Assembly (NCBI GenBank): GCA_002049455.2
Contig: KV918910.1
Location: forward strand, 62,001-126,000
Direction of reading: 5' to 3'
DNA length: 64,000 nt
Origin: Porphyra umbilicalis
Taxonomy: Eukaryota; Rhodophyta; Bangiophyceae; Bangiales; Bangiaceae
Shown here: positions 1 to 12,254 of the stretch, in pieces
Position numbering within the stretch: the stretch's first letter is position 1
Layout: each line of letters starts with the position of its first letter
Notes under the pieces: generated by a model
What the model was told of the DNA's origin: nothing
Database searches by the model: none
What the model saw: only the letters and a program-made list of their open reading frames with translations
Made by a program: the position numbers and the translations under genes

Positions 1-797
1 ACCCCCGCCTCGTCATAGTTCTTGAAGGCTTCGAAAAAGTCCGATTGGGCCGCCTCGTACTCGCGCTGGCGCATGCGCATCTTGCCGCCACACTCACGGA
101 TGACGCCCATAATCCGCGGGTGAGGGATGGCCGACTTGACCGTCAGCGCCCGCTCGTACAGCGTCTTGAGCCGCTTGTTGTTCTTGGTAGCCGTGTACAA
201 CTGGATCTCCAGCGCAAACACTTCGAGCAGCTGGGTGCCCTTTTTCTGGTCGTCTTGGCCGTCGTCGCCGATGCAGCTGCGGTGGAGCTCCTTGAGCACC
301 TTGGCCAGCCGCCCGTACTGGCCACCGTCAAACCAAAGTTTACCGAGCTTGAGGTTCGTCTTGAACCAGAGGCGCTCGTTGGACGCCTGCGCCAAGGCGC
401 TGAGAGTGGTTTCGTAAAAGGAGTGCAGCAGCTCTACCTGTTGGGCAGACTGGGCGGTCGACACGTAGTCGAGGATGCTGTTGATGACCTTCTCCGACAC
501 GTTACGAGTCACGGCGGAGCGGATGTAGCCAAGCAGCTCCGAGTAGCGCGTGAGCATCGCCGAATAGTTGCCTTGGCGGAAGTGCAGCTTGACAATCTGC
601 TTCAGTGCTTTGAAGCCCCAACCGCCCGGGGTGCCCTCCAGCTCGATAACGCCCTCAAAGCCAGAGAGCGCGCCAGGGGGGTCGGTATGCAACAACCCCT
701 TGGCGGCATAGTAGGCGTTCTCAATGGCGACATCTTCTTCTTCATCGTCGTCCGTCTCGTACTCAAAGCCGTAGTCCTCCTCCTCCATGTCCGACAT
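1..797 (-). CDS. CSN2: COP9 signalosome complex subunit 2 (N-terminal part)
   Basis: This encodes the first 265 residues of CSN2, a scaffold subunit of the COP9 signalosome, which removes NEDD8 from cullins in nucleus and cytoplasm. The start is the ATG at 795-797 on the minus strand. The product opens [21 protein letters not shown], the acidic N-terminus typical of CSN2 and its proteasome-lid relative Rpn6. It continues with helical repeat sequence ([21 protein letters not shown], then [16 protein letters not shown]) that matches the family's N-terminal solenoid. No intron is visible here. The PCI domain expected at the C-terminus lies beyond the left edge of the window, so the gene is cut by the window, not broken. 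A second in-frame Met four residues in could also start translation. Confidence 0.9.
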   Translation of the reverse strand, partial: MSDMEEEDYGFEYETDDDEEEDVAIENAYYAAKGLLHTDPPGALSGFEGVIELEGTPGGWGFKALKQIVKLHFRQGNYSAMLTRYSELLGYIRSAVTRNVSEKVINSILDYVSTAQSAQQVELLHSFYETTLSALAQASNERLWFKTNLKLGKLWFDGGQYGRLAKVLKELHRSCIGDDGQDDQKKGTQLLEVFALEIQLYTATKNNKRLKTLYERALTVKSAIPHPRIMGVIRECGGKMRMRQREYEAAQSDFFEAFKNYDEAG

Positions 798-1984
798 GTT
801 GCCTGCCTACGAAAATAAAGGGGAGAGGGGGGTACCGTGGGAAGCGTAGAGGTGTCGGCGCAAGGAGTGCGCAGGAGGAGCAAGTGTCACGTCTCAACGG
901 CACAGCTAGACGAACAAAGCCACGAGAAACGCGACCAGTTGGAATAGCCCAAGAGATGCCCGAGAAACACAGGAAAGACAGAGCAGATGCCCTGATCAAT
1001 GAACGACCTGCGCCGTAGCTGGCGCGCGTGAAGGATGTCGTGAGCAGATAGAGCACGTCAAGCCTTCAGGACCGACGAGGGTGGCACGTCTTGATGCTGC
1101 AACAGGACAAAGCTTGGTATTATGCTAAGCAAAGTGGGCAGATACGATTTAATACTATGGTTTGTCAACGTCCAGGAATTTCGACGGATCAATTACTGGT
1201 AGCAAGCAACTATGCACGCGAGACCGATAGGATCTCACCGGAATGCAGCCAACGCCTGAGAGACACGTGTAACCCGTGCGCTGAAAGCGGGAGAGTGCAG
1301 GGCTTTTTTGGCAGCCGGCGTGGGTGAGGCCGACTGCTGGGCGCCCGGCGCCGGTGAGGCCCGACAGCTGGGCAGCCGGCGCCGGTGAGGCCGACAGCAA
1401 GAACTAAGACTTGAAACGGACGTCACCCAAGCAGCACACACGAACAAAAGAGACCCCAATGCTCCTCCAGGCTTCAACCAAAGAGCCATCACACGCTCTA
1501 CCTGTTGACCAAGACACTTGGAGTTTCTGAAGCACCAGCGCTGCTGCTGCATTTTTGGGCAGCGTCTCGTTCGTATGGAGGGAGCGCGCAACTAGGATAT
1601 CCCAATCGCCTACAGCTCAACCGAGGACACACCTCAAAACATGACGCGTGTCATGGGTGACAACGTGGAAGGGGGAGGCAAATGTGTAGTCATCGACACA
1701 AGCAATGCAATGGTGAAAGAGACACAGACAAAGGACACAAAAAAACACGACGCCAGCACATTTTGTAGAGTTACACGGAAAAAACAGAAGAGGCAGCCAA
1801 AGCACGCAAATAGTGCGGACGCGGCCGGTCTCCATGAAACAAACACCTCCTCACACGACCAAGCTCCACGACGGAGCAAGCATGGTGCAGCACAGTACTG
1901 CGGGGAGGCACTCCCTCCAACGGCGCAAAACAAGTCCCCCCAAGGTGCGCCCGTCGAGTTCCGAGAACAAGACCCCCACAGAAC
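798..1984. other. Intergenic region upstream of CSN2
   Basis: I see no convincing gene. It holds the CSN2 upstream region and the short tandem repeat at 1308-1400. Open frames here are short, with no recognisable domain. Confidence 0.5.
1308..1400. repeat. Three-copy minisatellite, unit about 30 bp
   Basis: Three imperfect head-to-tail copies are visible, built on a core GGCAGCCGGCGCCGGTGAGG followed by CCGACAGCT. The copies start near 1309, 1340 and 1371 and differ by a few substitutions and single-base indels. Confidence 0.75.
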
Positions 1985-3790
1985 CTACAGGATCTCCACA
2001 TATCCCCGCGCGCCGTTGCCCGCCGCCATGAGTCGTAGGGCCGCCTCGGCAGCGAGCGCGGCGACGACGAGCAGCCCCGTCACGGCCACGGCGTTGTGGT
2101 CAAACATGCGGGGGAACGGGCAGGTGGATGGGTACACCCCCAGCATCAAGCGACAATGCCTGTGGGTGGAGGCAGCAAACCAATGTGGTGGGGGAGGCAG
2201 AGCACCGTTGCGGGGCAGCACGAAGAAGGTGCGGTGACGGTTGTACGCAGTGGATACTGTCAGTAGTGCTTTGGGGAACGCGAGCAAAGAGGTGACTCCA
2301 GCAGGCAAGGGCAAGACGGCAGCCACCCGGCCATCAAAAAAGCAAGGCAGCCACACCCTCGGAAGCAGCAGCTAGCGAGACCAGCGCGTGACAACGGAAC
2401 GTACGGTTCGACCCACGTCCACAGGAAGGCCACGCCCCCACCCGCCAGCACCGCGACAGCCAGAACGGCAGCACCACCGCGACCACCCAAATCCCGCAGG
2501 GCCCTGCCCGCGGCCGCCACCAGGAGCACCGCCCCCCCCCCCATGAGCCCGCCGAGCAGCCAAACGCCGCCGACGGGGAGCAGCTCCGCGACGCCCAACC
2601 CCACACGAAAGTGCCGTACGGCGGCAATAGCGGCGACAACGACGGCGACACCCCCGACAAAGGCCGTCGTCTTTTCCCGTCCCCTGTGCGCTTCGGGGAA
2701 AACAATGGCCGCCGCCGCCGGCAGCGTCGCCAGCGTTGTGAGGGCGAGGCACAAGCAGGCACACGTGGCAGCCGCCTGGGCCAGCGCCGTCGCCGAAAAG
2801 AGGGTCGTCACCGCCGTGAGCGCCGCCGTGGCAGACGTTAGCGCAAAGAGGAGGGTGAAGGACCGCGACAACGGCTCGTGGGTGCCTGGCTCGGTTGACG
2901 CCGTTTGGACGATCTGAGGGCGCACGCGCAGTGGACGCCATCATGTGCGTGTCAAGAAGGTAGAGAACAATGGGACGGCCGAGGTGCGGAGGGAGCACCG
3001 CGTACCGAGAAGGACAGAGAACAGAGACGGCGGAGCAGGTGGTGACCGAAAAAGCCAACGAACAACCGAGGAACCAGTAGAGAGAGCCAAGTTAGGAATG
3101 CCAAACAGCCCCTGCACGCCCCAGAACGGCCGACACCTGTCATCATGCCACATACAGCAGCAGCGCGCAGGGCCGGTGGCTTGTTGAGGCGAGAAGGGAT
3201 AACCGAGGCGCACGCGAGTCCCGACACAGGGCGCATCACCTCCAGACCGCACACATCGCTCACACCAGTGCCCCCCAGTCTCACACAGCGGCGTCAGCCT
3301 CTGCAGACAGGTGCAACCGCGGGATGCAAAACCACCGGTGCAGGGCCAGGCAAACGCACCACAGCGGCAAACAGGGCACACTCGAGGGAGAGCGCGACCA
3401 ACGCTAGAGACACACCGAGAGATCCATCAATGGCGATGCCCGTAGCCCAGCTGGCGTCGCTGACGTCAAGTGCCTCGACACTCTCGGCGACGACGCCGAG
3501 CGCCGCATCCCGCACGGCGCCAGCCAGACCCATGGTCCGGGCACCCGTTCCGCAGCCGAGGAGACGCAGCCCCAGACGGGCGACGGGGACGCGCGGCCGA
3601 GGGGAGACAACCGATGGGGCGGCCCGGCCAGGCCCAGGCGCTTGACGGGCCGCTGGTAGAGTCGCGCAGCCTCTGGCTGTCGAAGATGGTGGAGCAGCGG
3701 GCGAGAGCCTTGGCGCGATGCAATGGACGGTGATTCACGGGCCAAGGAGGCATTCCTCCTTGAGCAGGGGGAGGGAAAAGCAACTGCCAA
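1985..3790 (-). CDS. Possible multi-exon, multi-span membrane protein (uncertain)
   Basis: I do not recognise the family. Three stretches on the minus strand look coding and hydrophobic. Near 3300-3620 there is a segment with ASWATGIAIDGSLGVSLALV. Between 2260 and 2925 a 221-codon frame carries four or five likely membrane spans (for example AAIVFP, GGVAVVVAAIAAV, LLPVGGVWLLGGLMGGGAVLL). Near 1985-2170 a segment has CPFPRMFDHNAVAV followed by a span and a stop. A good acceptor (CCACCCACAG on the minus strand, near 2160) precedes the last segment, so these may be exons of one gene, but I could not fix the splice junctions or the start. A simpler reading is a single 221-residue protein from 2260-2925 alone. 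Confidence 0.3.
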
Positions 3791-4064
3791 CGTCTGCCAC
3801 AGCGGTGGCCGTTACTGTATGCCCAATAAGTGGCCCTACTGCGCAGCGGATGGGAACTGGAAAAATCGGAGCCACGGTGCTTCAGAATCAATGCCGTGCG
3901 CCCATTTCAAAAACCATGAAGAATTACTCGCTGTAGTGACCTCGCCAACAGCCCATGTCATCGTCTTCTTGGCGTCTCCTCTGTGTCAGAACGGTGGCTG
4001 TGGCCGCCCCACCGTTTCGTCCCGGGTGGCTGCCGGGCGGTGGCCCCGCCGCCCGCAGGAGAGG

Positions 4065-7000
4065 ATGGCCGCCCTCACGATCATCACGGGTGACACGGGC
4101 AACACTTATGCGCTGCTGGAGAAGATTGGCAGTGGTGCCTACGGTACCGTCTTCAAGGGCCTGTGGCAGCAGCTCGGCCGTCATGTGGCGGTCAAGCGCG
4201 TCGCAACCAGCCGCTTCTCCGTCGACGAGGAGCGGGCGCTGCGGTCAGAAATTGAGTTGTTCAAGAACCTGAAGCACCCGCACATTGTAAACTATATCGA
4301 GGCGGTGCACGCCTCGGACGACTACCTGGACATTGTTATGGAGTACGTCGAGGGCGGCTCCCTCTTTGCCGTCATCAATCACATCCGCCGATCATTACCG
4401 CCAGACGCGGTGCGGGTGTTTGCAGAGCCGGTAGCCGCTGCCTTTGCCAGGCAAGTGCTCGTCGGCCTGATGTACCTGCACGACCAGGGTGTCGTCCACC
4501 GCGACATCAAGTGCGCCAACCTCCTCGTCACCAAGGAGTCCTTTGTCAAGCTCGCCGACTTTGGCGTGTCGTCCAACAAGCCTGCGTCCGCCTCTGCGGC
4601 GCAGGATGTGGCTGGGACCCCGCACTGGATGGCGCCCGAGATTATCACCCAGTCGGGCTTCTCGACGGCGTCGGACATTTGGTCGGTTGGCGCGACGGTC
4701 ATTGAGCTGCTGACGGGGCTGCCTCCCTACTCGGACCTGTCTGGCATCACCGCCCTGTTCCGAATTGTGTCGGACGACCGGCCGCCGCTGCCGTCGGACC
4801 TGTCGGCGGACGCCGCGCACTTTCTCCTCCGCTGCTTTGACAAGGATATGCACTCCCGGGCGACCGCACAGGAACTGCTCGAGCACTCGTGGCTGGCCGC
4901 GGCGGCGCCACTGCTGCCCGAGCCGTCCAACGGAGAGAAGGTGCGGCGGTCCGCCGCCGACGCATCCACCAGCAGCGGCGAGTTGGAAGCAGCCGCTGCT
5001 GGCGCCGACAGGGTGGCTTCCGCCGCGGCTGCGGCAGACGGCGACGGTGGCGGTGGTGCTGCTGCGACGGCGGCGGCGGGCTTCCAATCCCTCGACGCCT
5101 ACTGCGAGGGAGATGAAGATGACAACTTTGACGATATGCTCGGCGACTTTGACGATGGCCCGTTCACCGCGCCTCCATCCGACTCGGCATTGTCGCAGGA
5201 GCCATTACGGCCGGCCGACGGGGACCACCTGGCCTCCATGATTGGCCAGTCGTCGGCGTCGCTGCTCTCCAACCGACTCCTGTCGCTGGACCTGGACGAG
5301 GTGCCCGAGCACCCCGCGTCGGCGGCGGCGGCAATGGCGTTTGACTTCTCCCCACCTCCGTCAGAGGGCGTTGTGCGGGAACCAGATAGCTCCGCGCCCG
5401 CGTCGGCACCACCGTGGCCCGAGCCCATATTTGACGACGCCGACGCGCTGGCGGACGTGTCCGTCTCGATGCGGCCGCCCCGATCGTTTGACGGCGACGA
5501 CCCAGCGCCCGAAACGCCGGTGCGGGCGAACCGCGCGGCGCCGCGGTCAGGGGGCAAATACTCCCGCCGGCCCTCCTCGGCCAGCCCCGCCGCGGCCGGT
5601 GTGGCGTCTGCTGCCGACGCGGCCGACCTGAGCAGCGGCTCCCTCCCACCCCGCGGCCCGTCGACGCCGCTGTCGTACGCCCACCCCGCCTCGCGGCGGT
5701 CGCGAAGCGACCTGGCGGGCAGCGCCCGCTCGACGAGCGGCCGAAGTGGCCACCGGGAGGCAAGCAACGGCGCCCTCCCCAGCGCCAACCGCGCCCGCGC
5801 GGCCGACGTTGACCCGTTTGCGGGCATGGGCGACGACCCCGAAGCGGCGGCGGAGCGGGCGCGCGCGGCGGCGGAGCGGGCCAACTGGGTGCGCGCCCGC
5901 GCGGCGATGCACGCGCTCGACGGACCACCCGCGACGGCGGCGCTCGCCGCCGAGACGCTCGTCCACATCCTCCGGGAGCACCCAGAGCAGGGAGCGGCGC
6001 TGATGTACGAGCCGGGCCTCATTCCACTGCTCGAGCTGTTAGAGCGCGCCGACGCGACCGACGAGCGGCGGACGATTGCATTGTTGAATATCGCGCTTGC
6101 GCTCGCCTACACGAGCTGCACCGACGAGCGGCCGTCGGGGCGGTGCTATCTCGACGGCGACCCGCTCAGCGACGGCTCGTCGGGGGTGTGGGGGGACTGT
6201 AGTTCCTCGTCGGGGGGCGGCGGGGAGCGGCCCCTGTCCCGCCACGGGGGGGGGCACCATCGCCGGCGGACGTGCAGCTTGGACGCCCTGCCAATCCCTT
6301 CGGGCGTTGTCGCCGACGCGGGCACGGCGGGCGGCGATGGGCAGGGGCCGTCCGCCTCCACCCCGGCGGTGACCGACGCGGGGCGGGGCTCCGCCGTCGC
6401 CGGGCGGGACAATGCGGTGCGGCAGGTGGCGGCGAATGCGGTCGCCACGGCGTTGACCGAGCCGTGCAGCCCAAAGTCGGGGCGCACCAGCCTCGGCGGG
6501 GAGGAGCTCATCGCGGCGTTTGAGACGGCCGGCTCGTCCACCCCGTGGTCGATGGACGCTGCCGATGGCGTCGGCGGTGCGCCGGGCGTGGGGGGCGGCG
6601 ACTTTCGGCCGCGGCCGCGGGGGCCGCCCCCGCCGTCGGCGCCGGCGGCACCCGATTTTCCCTCCGCCACGCCTTTGTCGGTGTTTACCCAACCACCGCT
6701 GGTGCGGCCACGGGACGGTGGGGGGGCGGCGGCGGCGGCGGCGGCGGCGGCGGCAGCGGCGGGGGCGGTGGGGCGGGCTCGGCTGCCCTGTCGTCGGGGG
6801 CGGCGGGCGCCACCCCCCCCGCCAGCGGCCGCGCGGCGGGGTCGTCCTCCACGACCGCCACGCCATCGCGGCTCAGCCCGGGCGTCCGTGCCGCCTGGTC
6901 CGTCCCGTCGGGCGCGCTCAGCGGCTACCCACCAGTGCGGGACGTGCGGGAGGACCTGTGCCTCGCTGGCTTCCTCCCCGTTGCCATGCGCCTGTGTGAC

Positions 7001-8755
7001 CGGCGGCGGCCCGCCGCCGTGCGGCTGCGCGCAGCGCAGCTGCTCGACGTTGTCCTCGAGCTGCCGTCGACACTCCAGATGCTCGTCGCGTGCCGTGGCT
7101 TCACCGTGTACGTCGAACTCTTTGCCGACGGCACCGGCGTCGACGCGATCAGCGGTCGCGAGGAGGCACGGGTGGCGTACCCGCTATCCTCTCGGCAACG
7201 GCAGCTACAGGCGATGCGGTGGGAGCGGTGGGAGCTGGCGCTGCGTGGCATCGACCGGATGCTCAACATGGAGTCGGGGCGGTACAAGCGGGATTTTTGC
7301 CGCCGCTTTGCGTGGTGCGGGCTGCTCGAGCCAGCGGCCGCGGCGCTCTTGCTCACGGGTCTGGGGGACGATCAGAGCGCCGTGGACGGTGATGGCGACG
7401 GCGACGCCCCGTCCTCGTATGAGCAGCGGATGGTGGCGCTGGCGCGCCTCCTCCAATCGTTTGCGGCGCGTGCCGACTCGGTGGTCAAGGCGCGGATGGC
7501 CACGGCGCGGGTGTTGGAGCCACTGATCGCGGCGTTGCAGCAGGGGACGGCGGTGGACGGGGCGGCGCCGAGCAACGGCTGGGCGAGCGTCGCCGGTCGT
7601 GCCGCCAGTGAGGCAGAAGGCGTCGATGCGACCTCCCACCCGCCCTTTTCGGCCAACCTTTCGGTGGCGCGTGGTGCAGACGGGGAAGCGGACGGCGTGT
7701 CGCCTTCGCGGCGGATGGCTCCTGCCGAAAACCCGCGGGCGAGTCAGCCGACTTTGCCGACCGCCGCGCGGGAGGCCCTCTTCAACTGCCTGCGGGACTT
7801 GTCGCGAGACCCGCTGACGCACGAGACGCTGGCGGCGGCGGGCGCGCTGCGGACGCTCGTCGACGAACTCGGCCGCCCGTCGACGGGGATGGAACTCGCG
7901 CGCTGCGTCGTCTCCTCCGTCTGCGACTTGTGCGTCGTGTCGGCGGAGCGGCAGGAGGCGGCGGCGGTCGCTGGCCTCGTGCCCCACCTGGAGGTGGCCA
8001 TCCGGAGCAACGACGTCAACCTGTCGGCGGTGTGTATCAGTATTTATTCGGGGTTGGGGCTCGCCGGCCCCAAATCCCGTGCCGCCCTCGCCGCCGCGAC
8101 GGGCGTCGACACGTACACGCAGCTGCTCGCGTCGCCCGCGACGCTCGCGCGGTGGCAGGCGCGCATCCTCTCCTCCCTCGCCGAGTGGCTCGACGTGGAC
8201 GCGGCGCACGTGGAGCCGCGCCTCGCGTCGGCCGACGCGGTCAACCACATCGTTGTGGCCATGGCGCGGCTGCAGCTGCGCCACGCCGAGGCGATGCTCG
8301 AACCGTATCGCGCGCTCGTGTGCACCTCCCGCGTCGTCAACAGGGCGCTCGGTGGGCGGCGGACGCTCATCCGGCTGCTCGCGCAGTGGCTGAGCCCCCC
8401 GGGGTGGGCACCGGCGGCGGGCCCCGGCGGCGCGTCGCCGTCGGCCGACGCGCCGGGTGGCCGGCCGCCCGGCGGCGCGGCCGGCGCCCGCGCGCCGTCC
8501 ACGTCGAGCGCCCCTGGGGACGGGTTGGATTGGAGCGGCGGCGGCGGCCCGCGCGTGCGGCTGCTGCTGCTGCGCATCCTCCTCGCGCACGCGCGGGAGT
8601 GGACGCCCGACACGGTGGCGTTTGTGTATGCGCAACGGGAGTTGCGGTTGGAGGGCATGGCCGCCGCGATTGCGGCCGGCGATGGGGCCATCCCCGTGCG
8701 GGAGCAGGCGTTGCTGCTGTTGGGGCAGCTCAACGCGCTCGGCGGGTGCGCCTAG
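4065..8755 (+). CDS. SepH/Cdc7/MAP3K-epsilon-type protein kinase with C-terminal helical repeats
   Basis: A Ser/Thr kinase of the STE group related to fungal SepH/Cdc7 and plant MAP3K-epsilon, regulators of septation and cytokinesis. From the ATG at 4065 the kinase domain runs from about residue 15 to 285: glycine loop GSGAYG (22-27), catalytic Lys44 in VAVKR, HRDIKCAN with HRD at about 145-147, DFG at about 165-167, GTPHWMAPE at about 183, then SDIWSVGATVIELLTGLPPY, very like MAP3K-epsilon. A long acidic, Ser/Ala/Pro-rich linker follows, then helical repeats (for example EALFNCLRDLSRDPLTHETL) that fit the armadillo-type tail of this family. The open frame changes between about 6,680 and 6,760, at a G run and a GCG repeat, so the model needs either one small intron or an indel correction. 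Upstream in-frame ATGs exist, but this one sits directly before the conserved domain. Confidence 0.85.
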
Positions 8756-9696
8756 GTGGGGTCGCCGCGGCGGCCGCGTCGCGGGCGACGCACCTGGGGG
8801 CACGTCGGCCGGGTGGGCGCCCGCTTTTTTTTTTTTTCTTGGTGTTTCTTGTTGCGCATGGCACCAGCGCAGCGGAGATCCTCTGCACAGCCACCCTCTC
8901 ATCTCTCTGCGTAAAGGCACGTTGACTGGACGTGCGGCGGGGGTGCGATGCAAAGGGCCGCACGCGTGCCCGTCGGCCGTCGTTTGCCCGTCGTACGTTG
9001 CAGCTCCGCGCTGCCGCTGCACCCGTGCCGACAGTGGAGCGTGCCTCGACTGCGTCGCAGCTCGAAGCGCCGTTCACACACAAAAATTGTGCACGGTCCT
9101 TTGCCTGCCCCTTGCGTCTGCCCCCGCCCGTCGTCGTGTCTGCAGCGCCACGCGTGCGCCCGTCGCGCGCGGGCCACGTAGTCGGCCAGAGGCGGCGCCA
9201 CGGCGGCGGCCGCGCCGCCGCCTGGGCGGTCGGTCGAGCACGCCAATGCCTACAGCGGTCGCACGCTACACCACCCGCCCGCCGCGCCGCGCCGACCGGC
9301 GCGTCGTCCGCGGTCCCCACCCCGACGCACACGCACGTCACGTCGACGAAGGCGGCAGCGGCTCCTCTTTAGGCAGGCGAGCCATCCTGCTGAAGCAGGG
9401 GTTGAGCGCTCCCGATGGCCACTGCTTTCGAACGTGAGTTGTCAATCAATCCAATGTCGTCACGTGAAAATACATCTACCACGTGGCAATGGCTGACACT
9501 TCGCAGAGGACTTGGTCGCTTTGCCATGACCACTCTCGGCAGTGCGCCCCACGGCGCGTCACCGCCGCCGTGTCCTTTGTTGTCAAGGGCACTGCTCTTC
9601 TCTTCACTCGACTCCTTTCGTCATCCACTCCTACTGGCCAGTCCCCCCCTGTCGCTCTTCACCCATCCGTCCAACTTGCGTGCCGCCGCCGCAGTC
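8756..9696. other. Intergenic region between kinase and DNAJC25-like genes
   Basis: No gene seen. There is a T tract of about 15 bases at 8825-8840 shortly after the kinase stop. The last 150 bases before 9697 are pyrimidine-rich, as expected of a 5' leader. Confidence 0.5.
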
Positions 9697-10650
9697 ATGG
9701 CTTGCTCGAGGCGGCCGCAGCGGGGCCGCGCGCCCCTCATGGCGGCGGCCTGCGCCGGTGCGGCAGTGGCGGTACTATCATTGGCGTGTTCTGTGTCGGC
9801 AGAGGACGTGTTTTGTAAGTCGGCAGACTGTTTCGAGATCCTTGGCCTGACGCGGTCGGCGTCGGCAGCCGAAATCCGCCGGGCGTACCGGCGGCTGGCG
9901 CCGTCGCTCCACCCCGATGTCAACCCCGGCAACGCCAAGGCCGCCGAAAAGTTCAAGACGATCGCCAATGCGTACGAAGTGCTGACGGACCCGGGCCGCC
10001 GCCGAGCCTACAACGAGTTCCTGGCGCACCCGGAAAAGTTTGGGTACATGATGGAGTTTGCCAAGACCTCGTACGCGCCGCAGGCGAGCGTCTGGGTGGT
10101 CATTGCCGGCATCCTCACTGCTGCCACGGCCTTCCACTGGTTCAACATGCGCCACGTCTTCTACTCGGCGCAGGAGCGCGTGCGGGAGAGTGAGGACTAC
10201 CAGCGGGAGGTGAAGCGCCTCATCGCTCGTAAGGAGGTGGCGACGGTAGAGGAGGCCCACGACGTCATTGACGTGGACTTTGGGGATGTGCGCCTGCCGA
10301 CGCCGAGTGACCTGCTGCCGCTCAAGCTGGCGCGGCTGCCCCTGGTCGCCGCCAAGCTGCTCTACTGGGCGGGCCACTGGGTGGTTGCGTACAAGCTGCT
10401 AAAGCGGGACTACACCGAGGAGGACAAGATGTACCTCATTCAGCAAAAGCTTGGCTTGACCCCGGCGGCGTGGGAGCAACTTGAGTCAAAGGAGCGGAAT
10501 GAGTATATGAACAAGCAGCTGTGGATTGACTCGGAGTACGCCGCCTTCTTGCAGCGCAAGCGGATTGAGCTGAACCGGTCTGGCAAGGGGCCCAAGCGCC
10601 GCAGGCGTGTGCTTCCGCGGGAGAGCCTCCTTGCCGATGACTCCATGTGA
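9697..10650 (+). CDS. DNAJC25: DNAJC25-like membrane J-domain protein
   Basis: A J-protein of the DNAJC25 family, which recruits Hsp70 at the endoplasmic reticulum membrane. The 317-residue product starts with a signal peptide (MAAACAGAAVAVLSLACSVS, inside residues 1-32). A J domain follows at about residues 44-110 (DCFEILGLTRSASAAEIRRA, with the essential HPD at 72-74). Next come a membrane span near 132-150 (VWVVIAGILTAATAFHWF) and a second hydrophobic stretch near 216-235 (KLLYWAGHWVVAYKLL). The C-terminal signature LWIDSEYAAFLQRKRIELNR followed by basic residues is typical of DNAJC25. Length and domain order match the family. One exon is enough. The ATG at 9697 is chosen because it places the signal peptide at the N-terminus; the open frame runs further upstream without homology. 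Confidence 0.9.
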   Translation: MACSRRPQRGRAPLMAAACAGAAVAVLSLACSVSAEDVFCKSADCFEILGLTRSASAAEIRRAYRRLAPSLHPDVNPGNAKAAEKFKTIANAYEVLTDPGRRRAYNEFLAHPEKFGYMMEFAKTSYAPQASVWVVIAGILTAATAFHWFNMRHVFYSAQERVRESEDYQREVKRLIARKEVATVEEAHDVIDVDFGDVRLPTPSDLLPLKLARLPLVAAKLLYWAGHWVVAYKLLKRDYTEEDKMYLIQQKLGLTPAAWEQLESKERNEYMNKQLWIDSEYAAFLQRKRIELNRSGKGPKRRRRVLPRESLLADDSM

Positions 10651-11294
10651 GGCGGCAGTCCCGTGGTTTTGGCGCGCGGGCTTTCTGGGTGTCAGCTGCT
10701 GCCGGCCTGCTAGCGAGCTTTGTGGCAGCTCTCATGTGAGGTCCCCTGTTCCCCCCTCTTTTTTGCGAGCTTTGCGTGGTCCCTCTGCTTGGATGTTTGT
10801 GTGTGTGCGTGTGTCAGAGCCGAAGGCGGACCTCTGCATGTGTTGTACGGATAAGCTCATTGCAGGATGGTAGGAAAGACCCAGTTTGCTTCACTTTTGA
10901 ATGGTGCCGATCTTGCCGCCGGTACAAGCGTTTCCCGGCTAACTCGCCGCGCGGTCGAGGTTTGGGCAGATGGGTCTGCAGCGCGACCACCGACAAGCAT
11001 GAATGACCTCGTGTGGAAGACCCGGCGACAGTTCGTTGTACAATCCGAACGTGTGCGCCAGACCAGAAGATACCTGCGTGTGCTTGCCATCTCAGCGCGT
11101 CGGCACCAGGACAGAGTTGGTGTACCACAGCACAAGTGCCAAGCACACAACCGCGGCAGCGTTCGTATGCCATTGATGGGCGCGTCCGTGCGCGCAAGAA
11201 AAAAACCAGAAACGCATTTTGACAGTAGGAAACTGACCTACACATAGAGTACGTAGAAATAGGACCATGCATCGCGAAGCGCGAGGACCCCTTG
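10651..11294. other. Convergent intergenic region
   Basis: This lies between the 3' ends of the DNAJC25-like gene (+) and the unknown gene at 11295-12254 (-). I see no RNA gene, repeat or coding sequence in it. Confidence 0.5.
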
Positions 11295-12254
11295 TCAGAG
11301 CAATGGCGGCTGCGACACGTCGTCCTTACCGCTGCCGCCGCTTGGAACGTGGCTCCCGCGGCCACCACCCCCGCCGTCACCCTTCTTGAAAGGCCTCAAC
11401 AGCTTGGCAAGCACCTTGCTGCGCCGTGCGGACGACCCAAATGAGTTGGGCGAGGAGCTCGACTTGGTCGACGGCGACGAGGCGTCGCCTTGGGAGCTCA
11501 AGTCGAGGGCCTCGGAAGAGAAGCGAGCGTCGCCGCCGTCACCACCCTCGTCGCCCCAGTCCAGCGCATTCACCGCCGGTGCGTGCGCTGGGGCTGCGGT
11601 GTCGGCTCCCACGCCAGTGACGGGCAGGCCGTCGGGTGCGCCACCGGGGGCACCACCGCCCGCTCCACCAAATAGGGTGGATCGCGCCACGCCGCCCGTG
11701 ACACGGGTAGTTGGCACAACGCCAGCGGGGCCCCGCGTTCGCTCCATCTTGCGGCCAATACGGGCGGCCTTGGGCGACGGCGACGTCACGTCCGACCCGT
11801 CAGACGCGCTCCACCCGCTGCCGCTGCCGCTGCCGCTCCCACGGCCGCTGCTGCCGCGGCCACCGCCGCCACCACCACTGCCGCCACTGCCTCCACCGGC
11901 GGCGCCGTCGCCACCACCCGAGGCACGGTGGAGACCTTTGCCCGCCGGACAGAGCGTCTTGAACGACGGGAAGCCGGCGAGCGAGTCGGGCTGCACCAGC
12001 GACGCGTGGGTCATGAAGTCACCCAGGGAGGCCACGGAGCCTTCCCCATCGAACTCTTTGGATGAGTCGTTTAGCGCCTGGACTTCTGCCGCCAGGTCAA
12101 AGGGGAGCCCCCCACCGTCGACGGTGGACGGAGCCGACTGCAGAGTGAAACGGTCACCGCCAGATTCGCGTGCCTGCCCCGACGCTGCCGACGAGAGGGC
12201 GGCATTCATCTCCGCTTCTATGGACGCAATCACGTCGGCCTGGGAGGAGCCCAT
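11295..12254 (-). CDS. Hypothetical Ser/Gly-rich protein, 319 residues
   Basis: Family not recognised. From the ATG at 12252-12254 the product opens MGSSQADVIASIEAEMNAAL, an amphipathic helix-like start. A moderately conserved-looking segment follows (FDLAAEVQALNDSSKEFDGE, GSVASLGDFMTHASLVQPDS, GFPSFKTLCPAGKG) at about residues 50-105. Then comes a Gly/Ser linker, a basic patch (KAARIGRKMERTRG), an acidic Ser-rich part and a basic C-terminal stretch (RRSKVLAKLLRPFKKG). There is no signal peptide or membrane span. The open frame continues upstream to 12590, but that part has no protein-like character. The composition suggests a soluble, largely disordered protein. Confidence 0.55.
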   Translation of the reverse strand: MGSSQADVIASIEAEMNAALSSAASGQARESGGDRFTLQSAPSTVDGGGLPFDLAAEVQALNDSSKEFDGEGSVASLGDFMTHASLVQPDSLAGFPSFKTLCPAGKGLHRASGGGDGAAGGGSGGSGGGGGGRGSSGRGSGSGSGSGWSASDGSDVTSPSPKAARIGRKMERTRGPAGVVPTTRVTGGVARSTLFGGAGGGAPGGAPDGLPVTGVGADTAAPAHAPAVNALDWGDEGGDGGDARFSSEALDLSSQGDASSPSTKSSSSPNSFGSSARRSKVLAKLLRPFKKGDGGGGGRGSHVPSGGSGKDDVSQPPLL

